Shown here: piece by piece, positions 54,770-62,425 of the stretch | Layout: each line of letters starts with the position of its first letter | How positions within the stretch are numbered: position 1 is the stretch's first letter | Assembly: GCA_035936835.1 (NCBI GenBank) | Contig: DASYVT010000121.1 | Span: 1-64,000, forward strand | DNA: 64,000 bases | Source: Candidatus Methylomirabilota bacterium | Lineage (GTDB): Bacteria > Methylomirabilota > Methylomirabilia > Rokubacteriales > CSP1-6 | Reading direction: 5' to 3' | Position numbers and translations under genes: made by a program | The notes under the pieces: model-generated | What the model was told of the DNA's origin: nothing | The model's database searches: none | The model's input: only the letters and a program-made list of their open reading frames with translations

Positions 54770-55545
54770 GCGATCAGCTCCCGGACCGATCGTAGCACGT
54801 GGTCGGGAGCGAGCGCGGCGATTCGCGGGTCGTCGGGGCGCGTGACGCCGGAGAGGACGAGAATGGTCGCGAGTCCCATCCGCCTGCCCATGACCATGTC
54901 GGTCTCGATGCGGTCGCCGACGATGACGGACTCCGATGCGGGGCAGCCGAGGGCCTGGAGCGCGACCTCGAGGATGATGGGCGAGGGCTTGCCCACGATG
55001 ACCTCGACTTTGCGGTCGGTGACAGCTTCGACGGCGGCGATCATGCCGGCGCAGTCGGGGATCTCGCCGCCCTCGACCGGGCAGGTACGGTCCGGGTTGG
55101 TCGCGATGAGCCGCGCGCCCTGCTTCACGGCCTGGAGCGCCGTGTTCAGCTTCGCGTACGTGAAGGTCCGGTCGAAGGCGATCACCACCCACCGCACGCG
55201 CTCGTCGTCGCGCACCTCGAAGCCGTGCGCGCGCATCTCCGCCAGCATCGCCGGCTCGCCGATGACGAAAACCGGCGCGCCAGGGTCGAGCGCGCGGAGG
55301 TGGCGCGCGAGGACGAGCGACGAGTTGATCACGTCGTCGGCCGAGGCCGGCACGCCCAGGCGGCTGAGCTTGGCGGCATAGTCCTCGCGGGTCTGCAGCG
55401 GCTTGTTGGAGAGAAAACCCACGCGCCTGCCGTCGGCGCGCAGCGCGGCGATGACCTCCGCCGCGCCGGGGATCAGCGCCTCGCCGAGGTAGACGGTGCC
55501 GTCGAGGTCGAAGAGCCAGCCGCGGTAGGGAAACCTGACAGCCAC
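54766..55545 (-). CDS. HAD-IIA phosphatase, NagD-like
   Basis: 259 residues from GTG 55545, sharing one base with the nuoN stop (TAGTG). Motif I FDLDGTVYLGEALIPGA (Asp13, Asp15), motif II FLSNKP, and motif IV VGDRIETDMVMGRRMG near residue 209; the cap lies between. NagD-family enzymes act on UMP, 4-nitrophenyl phosphate or G3P. Coupling to glpD makes a G3P or phosphoglycolate phosphatase role attractive, but the sequence does not prove the substrate. Confidence 0.85.
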   Translation of the reverse strand: MAVRFPYRGWLFDLDGTVYLGEALIPGAAEVIAALRADGRRVGFLSNKPLQTREDYAAKLSRLGVPASADDVINSSLVLARHLRALDPGAPVFVIGEPAMLAEMRAHGFEVRDDERVRWVVIAFDRTFTYAKLNTALQAVKQGARLIATNPDRTCPVEGGEIPDCAGMIAAVEAVTDRKVEVIVGKPSPIILEVALQALGCPASESVIVGDRIETDMVMGRRMGLATILVLSGVTRPDDPRIAALAPDHVLRSVRELIA

Positions 55546-57005
55546 TACCGCAACAGGGGGAGAACCGCTGACTGTGCCAGATCGAAGATCGGCGCGGGCA
55601 TGATCCCGAGCTGGATCACGCCCCAGAGGGCGACGACCAGGGCGAGCGCGCCCGCGAAGGAGGGCGCGAGCACGGTCGGCGTCCCTTCCGGCTCGCGCAT
55701 GTACATGCTGACGATGACGCGCAGGTAGTAGTAGGCCGCCACGGCCGAGTTGAGCACGCCGATGACCGCCAGCCAGATGTAGCCCGACCGGACCGCGGCG
55801 CCGAACAGGTAGAACTTGCCGACGAAACCCGCCGTCGGCGGGATGCCGACCAGCGAGAGCAGGAACACTGACAGCGCGAGCGCGGCCAGCGGGTGGCGCA
55901 CCGCCAGACCCGCCGTGTCCCCGAGGCGCACGGCCTCCTCGCCGCCGCGCTCGAGCAGCAGGATCACGCCGAAGGCGCCGGCCGTCGTGAACGTGTACAC
56001 GAGAAGATAGAAGAGCACGCCGCCGTTGCCGAGGGAGCCGCCCGCGACGATGCCGATCAGCATGTAGCCGACGTGGGCGATGGAGGAGTACGCGAGCATG
56101 CGCTTGAGGTTCTGCTGGGCGATCGCGACCACGTTGCCGAGCGTCATGCTCAGCACCGCCAGCCCCCAGAAGAGCCACGCCCACTCGCCCTGGACCGGCC
56201 GCATCGCCGTGAGCAGCACCCGCACCAGCGCCGCGAAGGCCGCGGCCTTGGACCCGGTGGCGATGAACGCCGTCACCGACGTGGGGGCGCCCTCGTAGAC
56301 GTCCGCCGTCCACATGTGGAACGGCACCGCGGAGATCTTGAAGCCGAAGCCCACCAGGAGGAGCCCGAAGCCGATCAGGAGCAGCGGGTCGCGCGCCGCC
56401 CCCGCGGCGACGGCCGCGCCGATCTTGTTGAAATTGGTCGAACCCGTCGCGCCGTAGATCAGCGCGATGCCGTAGAGGAAAAAACCCGAGGCGAAGGCGC
56501 CCAGCAGGAAGTACTTCATCGAGGCCTCGCCCGCCTCGATCCGTGTGCGGAAGATGCCCGCCAGGACGTACAGCGCCAGCGACATGGTCTCGAGCCCGAG
56601 GAAGACGACGATCAGGTCGTTGGCGCCGGCCATCACGACCATGCCCGTGGCGGCGAACAGCACGAGGATGTAGAACTCGCCCGTCTCCATCCCCAGGCGC
56701 TGCAGGTAGTCGATCGACAGGAGCAGCACCAGCCCCGTCGCGTACCCGATGACGAGCGTCAGGAAGAGGGTGAAGTTGTCGAGCACGACCATGCCCTGAA
56801 AGCCGGACTCTTCCGAGCCCCAGAGCAGCACCGTGGCGACGAGCGCGGCGGCGACCCCCGCCAGCCCCACGAAGGCCATGTGCTCGCGGCGCTGCCGCGG
56901 CGGCAGGAGATCGAGCAGCATGAGGACGAAGCCCGTCACCGCCAGCACCGCGGCCGGCGCGATGACGCGCAGGCTCACCACGGGGAGCAGGATGGAATCG
57001 GTCAT
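55545..57005 (-). CDS. nuoN: NADH-quinone oxidoreductase subunit N
   Basis: 486 residues from ATG 57005 (MTDSILLPVVSLRV). About 14 transmembrane helices of the antiporter-like family, with conserved Glu in FLGLETMSLALYVLAG and Lys/His residues in FKISAVPFHMWTADVYEGAPTSVTAF (as separate motifs near 220-245) and LKRMLAYSSIAHVGYML. One of three proton-pumping units of complex I. Separated from nuoM by 58 bases and coupled to the HAD gene. Confidence 0.96.
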   Translation of the reverse strand: MTDSILLPVVSLRVIAPAAVLAVTGFVLMLLDLLPPRQRREHMAFVGLAGVAAALVATVLLWGSEESGFQGMVVLDNFTLFLTLVIGYATGLVLLLSIDYLQRLGMETGEFYILVLFAATGMVVMAGANDLIVVFLGLETMSLALYVLAGIFRTRIEAGEASMKYFLLGAFASGFFLYGIALIYGATGSTNFNKIGAAVAAGAARDPLLLIGFGLLLVGFGFKISAVPFHMWTADVYEGAPTSVTAFIATGSKAAAFAALVRVLLTAMRPVQGEWAWLFWGLAVLSMTLGNVVAIAQQNLKRMLAYSSIAHVGYMLIGIVAGGSLGNGGVLFYLLVYTFTTAGAFGVILLLERGGEEAVRLGDTAGLAVRHPLAALALSVFLLSLVGIPPTAGFVGKFYLFGAAVRSGYIWLAVIGVLNSAVAAYYYLRVIVSMYMREPEGTPTVLAPSFAGALALVVALWGVIQLGIMPAPIFDLAQSAVLPLLR

Positions 57006-57063
57006 TGGAGTTGCCTCGCGGTGGAGGACTCCAGGTGTCGGCCGGGGCTCTTCGCGCAAGCGC

Positions 57064-58578
57064 TCATCGGGCGACCATCGCGGCCGACGCGGCCGCTTTC
57101 GTCTGGACCTGGGTGATCAGCGCCTGGACGCTCGCCTCGGTCTTGCCCGTGAACGCGACCGGGTACACGCCGATCCAGACGATGAAGACAAGCACGGGCA
57201 CCAGGATCACCCACTCGCGGAGCGACAGGTCCGGAAGCCGGCGGTTCTCTTCATGCGTCACCTCGCCGAAGATCACCCGCTGGTACATCCACAGGAGGTA
57301 GACGGCGGCGAAGATGATCCCCGTCGTCGCCAGAACAGCCGCCGGCCGGTGAACCTGGAAGGCGCCGACCAGGATGAGGAACTCGCCCACGAACCCGTTG
57401 AGCCCCGGCAGGCCGATGGAGGACAAGGTCACGATGAGGAAGATCGCCGAGAGCGCCGGCACGACGCTCCACAGCCCGCCGTAGTCGGCGATGAGCCGGG
57501 TGTGCCGCCGCTCGTAGAGCATGCCCACGATCAGGAAGAGCGCGCCCGTCGAGAGGCCGTGGTTGACCATCTGGATGATCGCGCCGACCATGCCCTGCGG
57601 GTTCAGCGTGAACAGTCCGAGCACCACGAAGCCCAGATGGCTGACGCTCGAGTAGGCGACCAGTTTCTTCATGTCGGCCTGCACGGTCGAGACCCAGGCG
57701 CCGTAGATGATGCCGATCACGGCCAGCGCGAACATCCACGGCGCGAAGGTCATCGTCGCCTGGGGGAAGAGCGGCAGGCAGAAGCGGAGGAATCCGTACG
57801 TGCCCATCTTCAGCAGCACGCCCGCCAGGATCACGCTGCCCGGCGTGGGCGCCTCGGTGTGAGCGTCAGGCAGCCAGGTGTGGAACGGCCACATCGGCAC
57901 CTTGATGGCGAAGGCCAGCGCGAAAGCGAGAAACATGAGGTTCTGCGCCCGGCCGGCGGGCAGCACGTAGCGCACGAGCACGGGCAGGTCGAAGGTGTAG
58001 GCGCCCGTCGCCGCCCCGTGGAGGAAGTAGAGCGCGAGGATGGCGACCAGCATCAGCAGCGAGCCGGAGAGCGTGTAGAGAATGAACTTCACCGCCGCGT
58101 ACACGCGATTCGGACCGCCCCAGATCCCGATGATGAGGTACATCGGGATCAGCATCGCCTCCCAGAAGACGTAGAAGAGGAAGAGGTCGAGCGCCACGAA
58201 CACGCCAAGCATTCCCGTTTCGAGCAGCAGCATCGTGATCGCGAACTCCTTCCAACGCCGCTCGATCGAGTGCCACGAGGAGAGCAGGACGAGCGGCATC
58301 AGGAAGGTCGTCAGCAGCACCAGCAGCAGGCTGATCCCGTCCACGCCCAGGTGGTACGAGACGCCGAGGGTGGGCATCCACGCGCGCTGCTCGACGAACT
58401 GGTAGGCGGACAGCGACGCGTCGAAGCGCGTGAACAGCGGCACCGAGACCGCGAAGGTCACGAGGCTCGTCGCGAGGGCCGTCACCTTGACCAGGCCCTC
58501 CCAGCGGCGCGGCAGGACGAAGATGAGGGCGGCGCCGACCACGGGCAGGAAGGTCACCGCCGAGAGGACCGCTCTCAC
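57064..58578 (-). CDS. nuoM: NADH-quinone oxidoreductase subunit M
   Basis: 504 residues from GTG 58578, overlapping the nuoL stop (GTGA). About 14 transmembrane helices. Conserved residues: Glu in FWEAMLIPMYLIIGIWGG near 140, Lys in IKVPMWPFHTWLPDAHTEAP near 235 and MKKLVAYSSVSHLGFV near 315. Proton-pumping membrane subunit of complex I. The order nuoL-nuoM-nuoN is standard, but nuoA-K are not in the window. Confidence 0.97.
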   Translation of the reverse strand: MRAVLSAVTFLPVVGAALIFVLPRRWEGLVKVTALATSLVTFAVSVPLFTRFDASLSAYQFVEQRAWMPTLGVSYHLGVDGISLLLVLLTTFLMPLVLLSSWHSIERRWKEFAITMLLLETGMLGVFVALDLFLFYVFWEAMLIPMYLIIGIWGGPNRVYAAVKFILYTLSGSLLMLVAILALYFLHGAATGAYTFDLPVLVRYVLPAGRAQNLMFLAFALAFAIKVPMWPFHTWLPDAHTEAPTPGSVILAGVLLKMGTYGFLRFCLPLFPQATMTFAPWMFALAVIGIIYGAWVSTVQADMKKLVAYSSVSHLGFVVLGLFTLNPQGMVGAIIQMVNHGLSTGALFLIVGMLYERRHTRLIADYGGLWSVVPALSAIFLIVTLSSIGLPGLNGFVGEFLILVGAFQVHRPAAVLATTGIIFAAVYLLWMYQRVIFGEVTHEENRRLPDLSLREWVILVPVLVFIVWIGVYPVAFTGKTEASVQALITQVQTKAAASAAMVAR

Positions 58579-60455
58579 GGGCGCGCCACGAGGAGGAAGG
58601 CGACCAGGGCGACCGCGCCCAGGAGCATGCCGAAAGCGTAGTTCATCACGAAGCCCGTCTGGATCCGGCGCAGCCCCAGCGCCCAGGCGACGACGGCCGA
58701 CGCGACCCCGTTGACGAGGCCGTCGATCACCTTGACGTCGACGACGCGGGCGCACCAGAGGCAGAGACGGTAGATGGGCCGGACGAAGAGCGCGTCGTAG
58801 ATCTCGTCCACGTAGTATTTGTTCAGCACGATCCGGTGCACCACGTTGCGCGGCACGCCGATGCGAGAAGCATCCACCGGGCCGCGGCCATAGACGAGCC
58901 CCGCGAAGAAGACGCCGCCCACGGCCACCACGACCGACACGGCCGCCAGCGCGAGCGCCGTCACGCCGCCGTGCTCCGCCAGATGAAGCGGCAGCACCGG
59001 CGCCAGGAAGCGCGCGAAGGCCGTGCCCTGGGAGGACGGCACGCCGACGATGCCCGCCAGGGCCGTGAGGAGGGCCAGCGCCCCCAGCGGCAGCGTCATC
59101 ACAGCCGGCGACTCGTGGATGTGGTGCGCCTCCTCCTTGGACATGCGCGGCGAACCGAAGAAGGCCAGCAGGACCACGCGCGCCGTGTAGAACGCGGTCA
59201 GCAGCACGCCCAGCAGGAGAACGGCCCAGAGCGCCACGTGTCCGCCGTGGAACGCCGAGGCCAGAATCTCGTCCTTGGAGAAGAAGCCGGCAAAGGGCGG
59301 GATGCCCGCCAGGCCGATCGCGCCGACGAGAAACGTGACGGTGGTGACGAGCATGCGCGGGGCGATCCCGCCCATCTTGCGCAGGTCCTGCTCGCCGTGG
59401 AGACCGTGGATGACGCTGCCCGCCCCCAGGAAGAGAAGCGCCTTGAAGAACGCGTGGGTCACGAGGTGGAAGATGCCCGCCGCGTACGCGCCGACGCCCA
59501 CGGCCGCGAACATGTAGCCCAGCTGGCTGATGGTCGAATACGCGAGCACGCGCTTGATGTCCGTCTGCGCGAGCCCGATGCTGGCCGCGAAGAGCGCGGT
59601 CAAGCCGCCGACCCAGGCGACGATCTCGAGCGAGAGCGGCGCCATCTCGAACAGCTTGTGGCAGCGCGCGACCATGTACACGCCCGCCGTCACCATCGTG
59701 GCCGCGTGGATCAGGGCCGACACCGGCGTCGGGCCCTCCATCGCGTCGGGCAGCCAGGTGAAGAGCGGCAGCTGGGCCGACTTGCCGCATGCGCCCATGA
59801 AGAGCAGCAGCGCGATCGCGAGGTACGTGCCGCCGCCGACGGCGTCGGTCGCCTTGGCAAAAACCTCGCCGTACGTCAGCGTGCCGAACGTCGTCCAGAT
59901 GAGCATGATGCCGAGGCCGAAGCCGAAGTCGCCCACCCGGTTCACGATGAACGCCTTCTTGCCCGCGTCCGAGGCCGACTGCTTCTGGTACCAGAAGCCG
60001 ATCAGGAGGTACGAGCAGAGGCCGACCGCCTCCCAGAAGACGTAGAGGAGGAGGAAGTCGCCCGCCAGCACCAGCATGACCATGGAGAAGACGAAGAGGT
60101 TGAGGTAGGTGAAGAAGCGGGCGAAGCCGGCATCCCCGTGCATGTAGCCGGCCGAGTAAAGGTGGATCAGGAAGCCCACGCCGGTGACGACGAGCAGCAT
60201 GACGGCCGAGAGCTGGTCCACCTGCACCGCAACCGCCGTCTTGAATCCGCCCGCGCTGATCCATGGAAAGAGCTGGCCCACGTACGTCTCGCCGTGGAGC
60301 ACGCGCGCGAAGATGAAGCACGAGACGACGAAGGATAGACCGAGCGCGGGGACGGCGATCCAGTGCGCGAAGCGTCCGGTGAGGCGACCGAAGAGCGCGT
60401 TGGCCAGCGCGCCCGCGAGCGGGAAGAGCGGGATCAGCCAGACGAGTCGCGACAT
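58575..60455 (-). CDS. nuoL: NADH-quinone oxidoreductase subunit L
   Basis: 626 residues. About 16 transmembrane helices with the long amphipathic C-terminal helix of NuoL. Key residues: Glu in FWEAVGLCSYLLIGFWY near 145, Lys in GKSAQLPLFTWLPDAM near 235 with nearby His in SALIHAATMVTAG, and IKRVLAYSTISQLGYM near 320. The ATG at 60455 has no clear ribosome binding site and a leader of only about 20 bases from the predicted start, so it may be nearly leaderless-like in initiation. Confidence 0.97.
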   Translation of the reverse strand: MSRLVWLIPLFPLAGALANALFGRLTGRFAHWIAVPALGLSFVVSCFIFARVLHGETYVGQLFPWISAGGFKTAVAVQVDQLSAVMLLVVTGVGFLIHLYSAGYMHGDAGFARFFTYLNLFVFSMVMLVLAGDFLLLYVFWEAVGLCSYLLIGFWYQKQSASDAGKKAFIVNRVGDFGFGLGIMLIWTTFGTLTYGEVFAKATDAVGGGTYLAIALLLFMGACGKSAQLPLFTWLPDAMEGPTPVSALIHAATMVTAGVYMVARCHKLFEMAPLSLEIVAWVGGLTALFAASIGLAQTDIKRVLAYSTISQLGYMFAAVGVGAYAAGIFHLVTHAFFKALLFLGAGSVIHGLHGEQDLRKMGGIAPRMLVTTVTFLVGAIGLAGIPPFAGFFSKDEILASAFHGGHVALWAVLLLGVLLTAFYTARVVLLAFFGSPRMSKEEAHHIHESPAVMTLPLGALALLTALAGIVGVPSSQGTAFARFLAPVLPLHLAEHGGVTALALAAVSVVVAVGGVFFAGLVYGRGPVDASRIGVPRNVVHRIVLNKYYVDEIYDALFVRPIYRLCLWCARVVDVKVIDGLVNGVASAVVAWALGLRRIQTGFVMNYAFGMLLGAVALVAFLLVARP

Positions 60456-60481
60456 TGTGCTTTTAGGTACAAACCCGCAAC

Positions 60482-60510
60482 ACTCTATCGGAAGGGCTTG
60501 GGGGTGTCAA
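60482..60510 (-). promoter_or_regulatory. Sigma-70 type promoter of the nuoLMN-HAD-glpD operon
   Basis: Minus strand: perfect -35 TTGACA (60510-60505), 17-base spacer, -10 TAGAGT (60487-60482). Predicted start near 60475, about 20 bases before the nuoL ATG. It lies in the short gap after the DppC-like gene and shows that nuoL begins a new transcription unit. Confidence 0.8.
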
Positions 60511-60532
60511 GGACGCGGGGGCGCGGCGCGCG

Positions 60533-61426
60533 TCAGGAGCCGCGGAGCCGCGGGTCCAGCGTGTCGCGGAGCGCGTCGCCCAGCAGGTTCGTGCCGAAGA
60601 CGGCCACGCTGATGGCGAGTCCGGGGTAGATCACGAGCCACGGCGCCTTCTGAGCGTACTCGGCGGCGGCGATCGACAGCATCCGCCCCCAGGACGGGTA
60701 GGGCTCCGGAATGCCGAGTCCGAGGAACGAGAGCGCCGCCTCGGCCAGGATGGCGCCGCCGAGCTGGGCGGTGACCAGCACGACGAAGGGCCCGAAGGTG
60801 TTCGGCAGGATGTGAAGGAAGGCGACCCGCGAATGGCTGACGCCCAAGGCGCGGGCCGCCTCGATGAAGGCAAATTCGCGAATGGCAAGCACGCTGGCGC
60901 GAACGACGCGGGCAGCGCGCGGCGCGATCACCACCGAGATGGCGATGATGGTATTGATGAGCGAGGGGCCGAGGGCCGCCGCCATGACCAAGGCCAGGAC
61001 CAGGATGGGAAGCGCCTGCATGATGTCCATCAGCCGCTGGGCGATCAGGTCCGTCTTGCCTCCGACGTAGCCTGACACGAGCCCGATCAGCCCCCCCGTC
61101 ACCGCCCCCATGAGCGTGGAGGAGACCCCCACGAGGAGCGAGATGCGGGCACCGTACACGACCCGGCTCCAGAGATCGCGGCCGAGGTTGTCCGTCCCCA
61201 GCCAGAACTCGGCGCCCGGCGCCACCAGCACGCGCATCGAGGTGCGGATCGGGTTGTGGGTGGCGAGAATCCCGGCGAGGGCCGCCGCGAGGATCAGGAG
61301 CAGCATCAGGACCCCACCGGCCGCGCCGAGCGGATTCCTTCGCACGAACAGCCAGAGGGCGCCACCCCATCCGCGCTCCTCCCCGAGGGCGTAGGGAACC
61401 GTGACGTCCAGCGCGCGGATTGCCAT
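60533..61426 (-). CDS. Peptide/nickel ABC permease, DppC family
   Basis: 297 residues from ATG 61426, sharing one base with the DppB stop (TGATG). Six transmembrane helices; the N-terminal region ends in the typical GTDNLGRDLWSRVVYGARISL motif (shown in part: GTDNLGRDLWSRV near 80), and the EAA loop is IEAARALGVSHSRVAFLHILP near 200. Forms the inner-membrane channel with the DppB-like partner. Substrate unknown (di-/oligopeptides, nickel or sugars are possible). Confidence 0.92.
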   Translation of the reverse strand: MAIRALDVTVPYALGEERGWGGALWLFVRRNPLGAAGGVLMLLLILAAALAGILATHNPIRTSMRVLVAPGAEFWLGTDNLGRDLWSRVVYGARISLLVGVSSTLMGAVTGGLIGLVSGYVGGKTDLIAQRLMDIMQALPILVLALVMAAALGPSLINTIIAISVVIAPRAARVVRASVLAIREFAFIEAARALGVSHSRVAFLHILPNTFGPFVVLVTAQLGGAILAEAALSFLGLGIPEPYPSWGRMLSIAAAEYAQKAPWLVIYPGLAISVAVFGTNLLGDALRDTLDPRLRGS

Positions 61427-62382
61427 CAGGCGCTTCCGTACTTGATCCGCGGGTCGAGCCACGTGTAAAGGAGATCGACGGCGAGGTTGGCCAGCACCAC
61501 CACCACCGCGATCAGCATGACCAGGTTCTGAACGATCGGGTAGTCGCGGACCTGGATGGCGTCGACCAGGTAGCGCGCCACGCCGGGCAGGTTGAAGACG
61601 GTCTCGGTGACGATCAGGCCCCCGATGAGGAACGCGAACTCGATGCCGATGAGCGTGACGACGGGCAGCGAGGCGTTCTTGAAGGCGTGCCGCCATACCA
61701 CCTGGGTCTCCCGCTGGCCCTTGGCCCACGCCGTCCGGATATAGTCCTCCCGCAGCACCTCGAGCATGGCCGAGCGGGTGATGCGCATGATGAGGGCGGA
61801 GCTGCGGTAGCCCACCGCCAGCCCCGGTAGGAGGAACTGGAATAGATTGGCGCCCAGGTTCTCGAATGGCGAGACGTAGGTCATCGACGGGATCACGCCG
61901 AGCGAACGGACGAGCAGCAGGATCACGATCATGCCGAGCCAGAAGGACGGCATGGACAGGCCGGCGAGGGACAGGACGCGCAGCGCGTAGTCGAGCGGAC
62001 GGCCCCGCCGCGTGGCGCTGATCACGCCCGCCGGCACGCCGAGAAGCACCGAGAAGCCGATGGCCAGCACCGCCAGCTCCAGCGTGACGGGCAGTCGAGG
62101 CTTGATCACCTCCCACGCGGGAAGGTCGTAGCGATACGACTTGCCGAGATCACCGCGGACGAATTCGCCGAGCCAGTGCGCGTACTGCACGGCGACGGGC
62201 TTGTCGATTCCCAGCTCCGCCTCCAGGCGCTTGCGGTCCGCCTCGTCGACATAGCCGGCCGACTCGAACACGATGTCGGTGATATTGCCGGGCGCCAGAC
62301 GCATGAGGACAAAGATGAGCATGGACATCCCCAGGAGGGTGACGCCGGCGATGACGAGACGCTTGAAGACGTAGACACGCAT
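61426..62382 (-). CDS. Peptide/nickel ABC permease, DppB family
   Basis: 318 residues, six transmembrane helices. DppB-type features: N-terminal LVIAGVTLLGMSMLIFVLMRLAPG (in part), the SGDLGKSYRYDLP-like GDLGKSYRYDLPAWEVI region near 90, and EAA loop YIRTAWAKGQRETQVVWRHA near 205. Starts 44 bases after the binding-protein stop. No ATPase genes follow; they may precede the binding protein outside the window or lie elsewhere. Confidence 0.92.
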   Translation of the reverse strand: MRVYVFKRLVIAGVTLLGMSMLIFVLMRLAPGNITDIVFESAGYVDEADRKRLEAELGIDKPVAVQYAHWLGEFVRGDLGKSYRYDLPAWEVIKPRLPVTLELAVLAIGFSVLLGVPAGVISATRRGRPLDYALRVLSLAGLSMPSFWLGMIVILLLVRSLGVIPSMTYVSPFENLGANLFQFLLPGLAVGYRSSALIMRITRSAMLEVLREDYIRTAWAKGQRETQVVWRHAFKNASLPVVTLIGIEFAFLIGGLIVTETVFNLPGVARYLVDAIQVRDYPIVQNLVMLIAVVVVLANLAVDLLYTWLDPRIKYGSA

Positions 62383-62425
62383 GGCGCTTCGGGGCCGGAG
62401 GCGAGGGCGCCCGGCCCCGTCTGCT

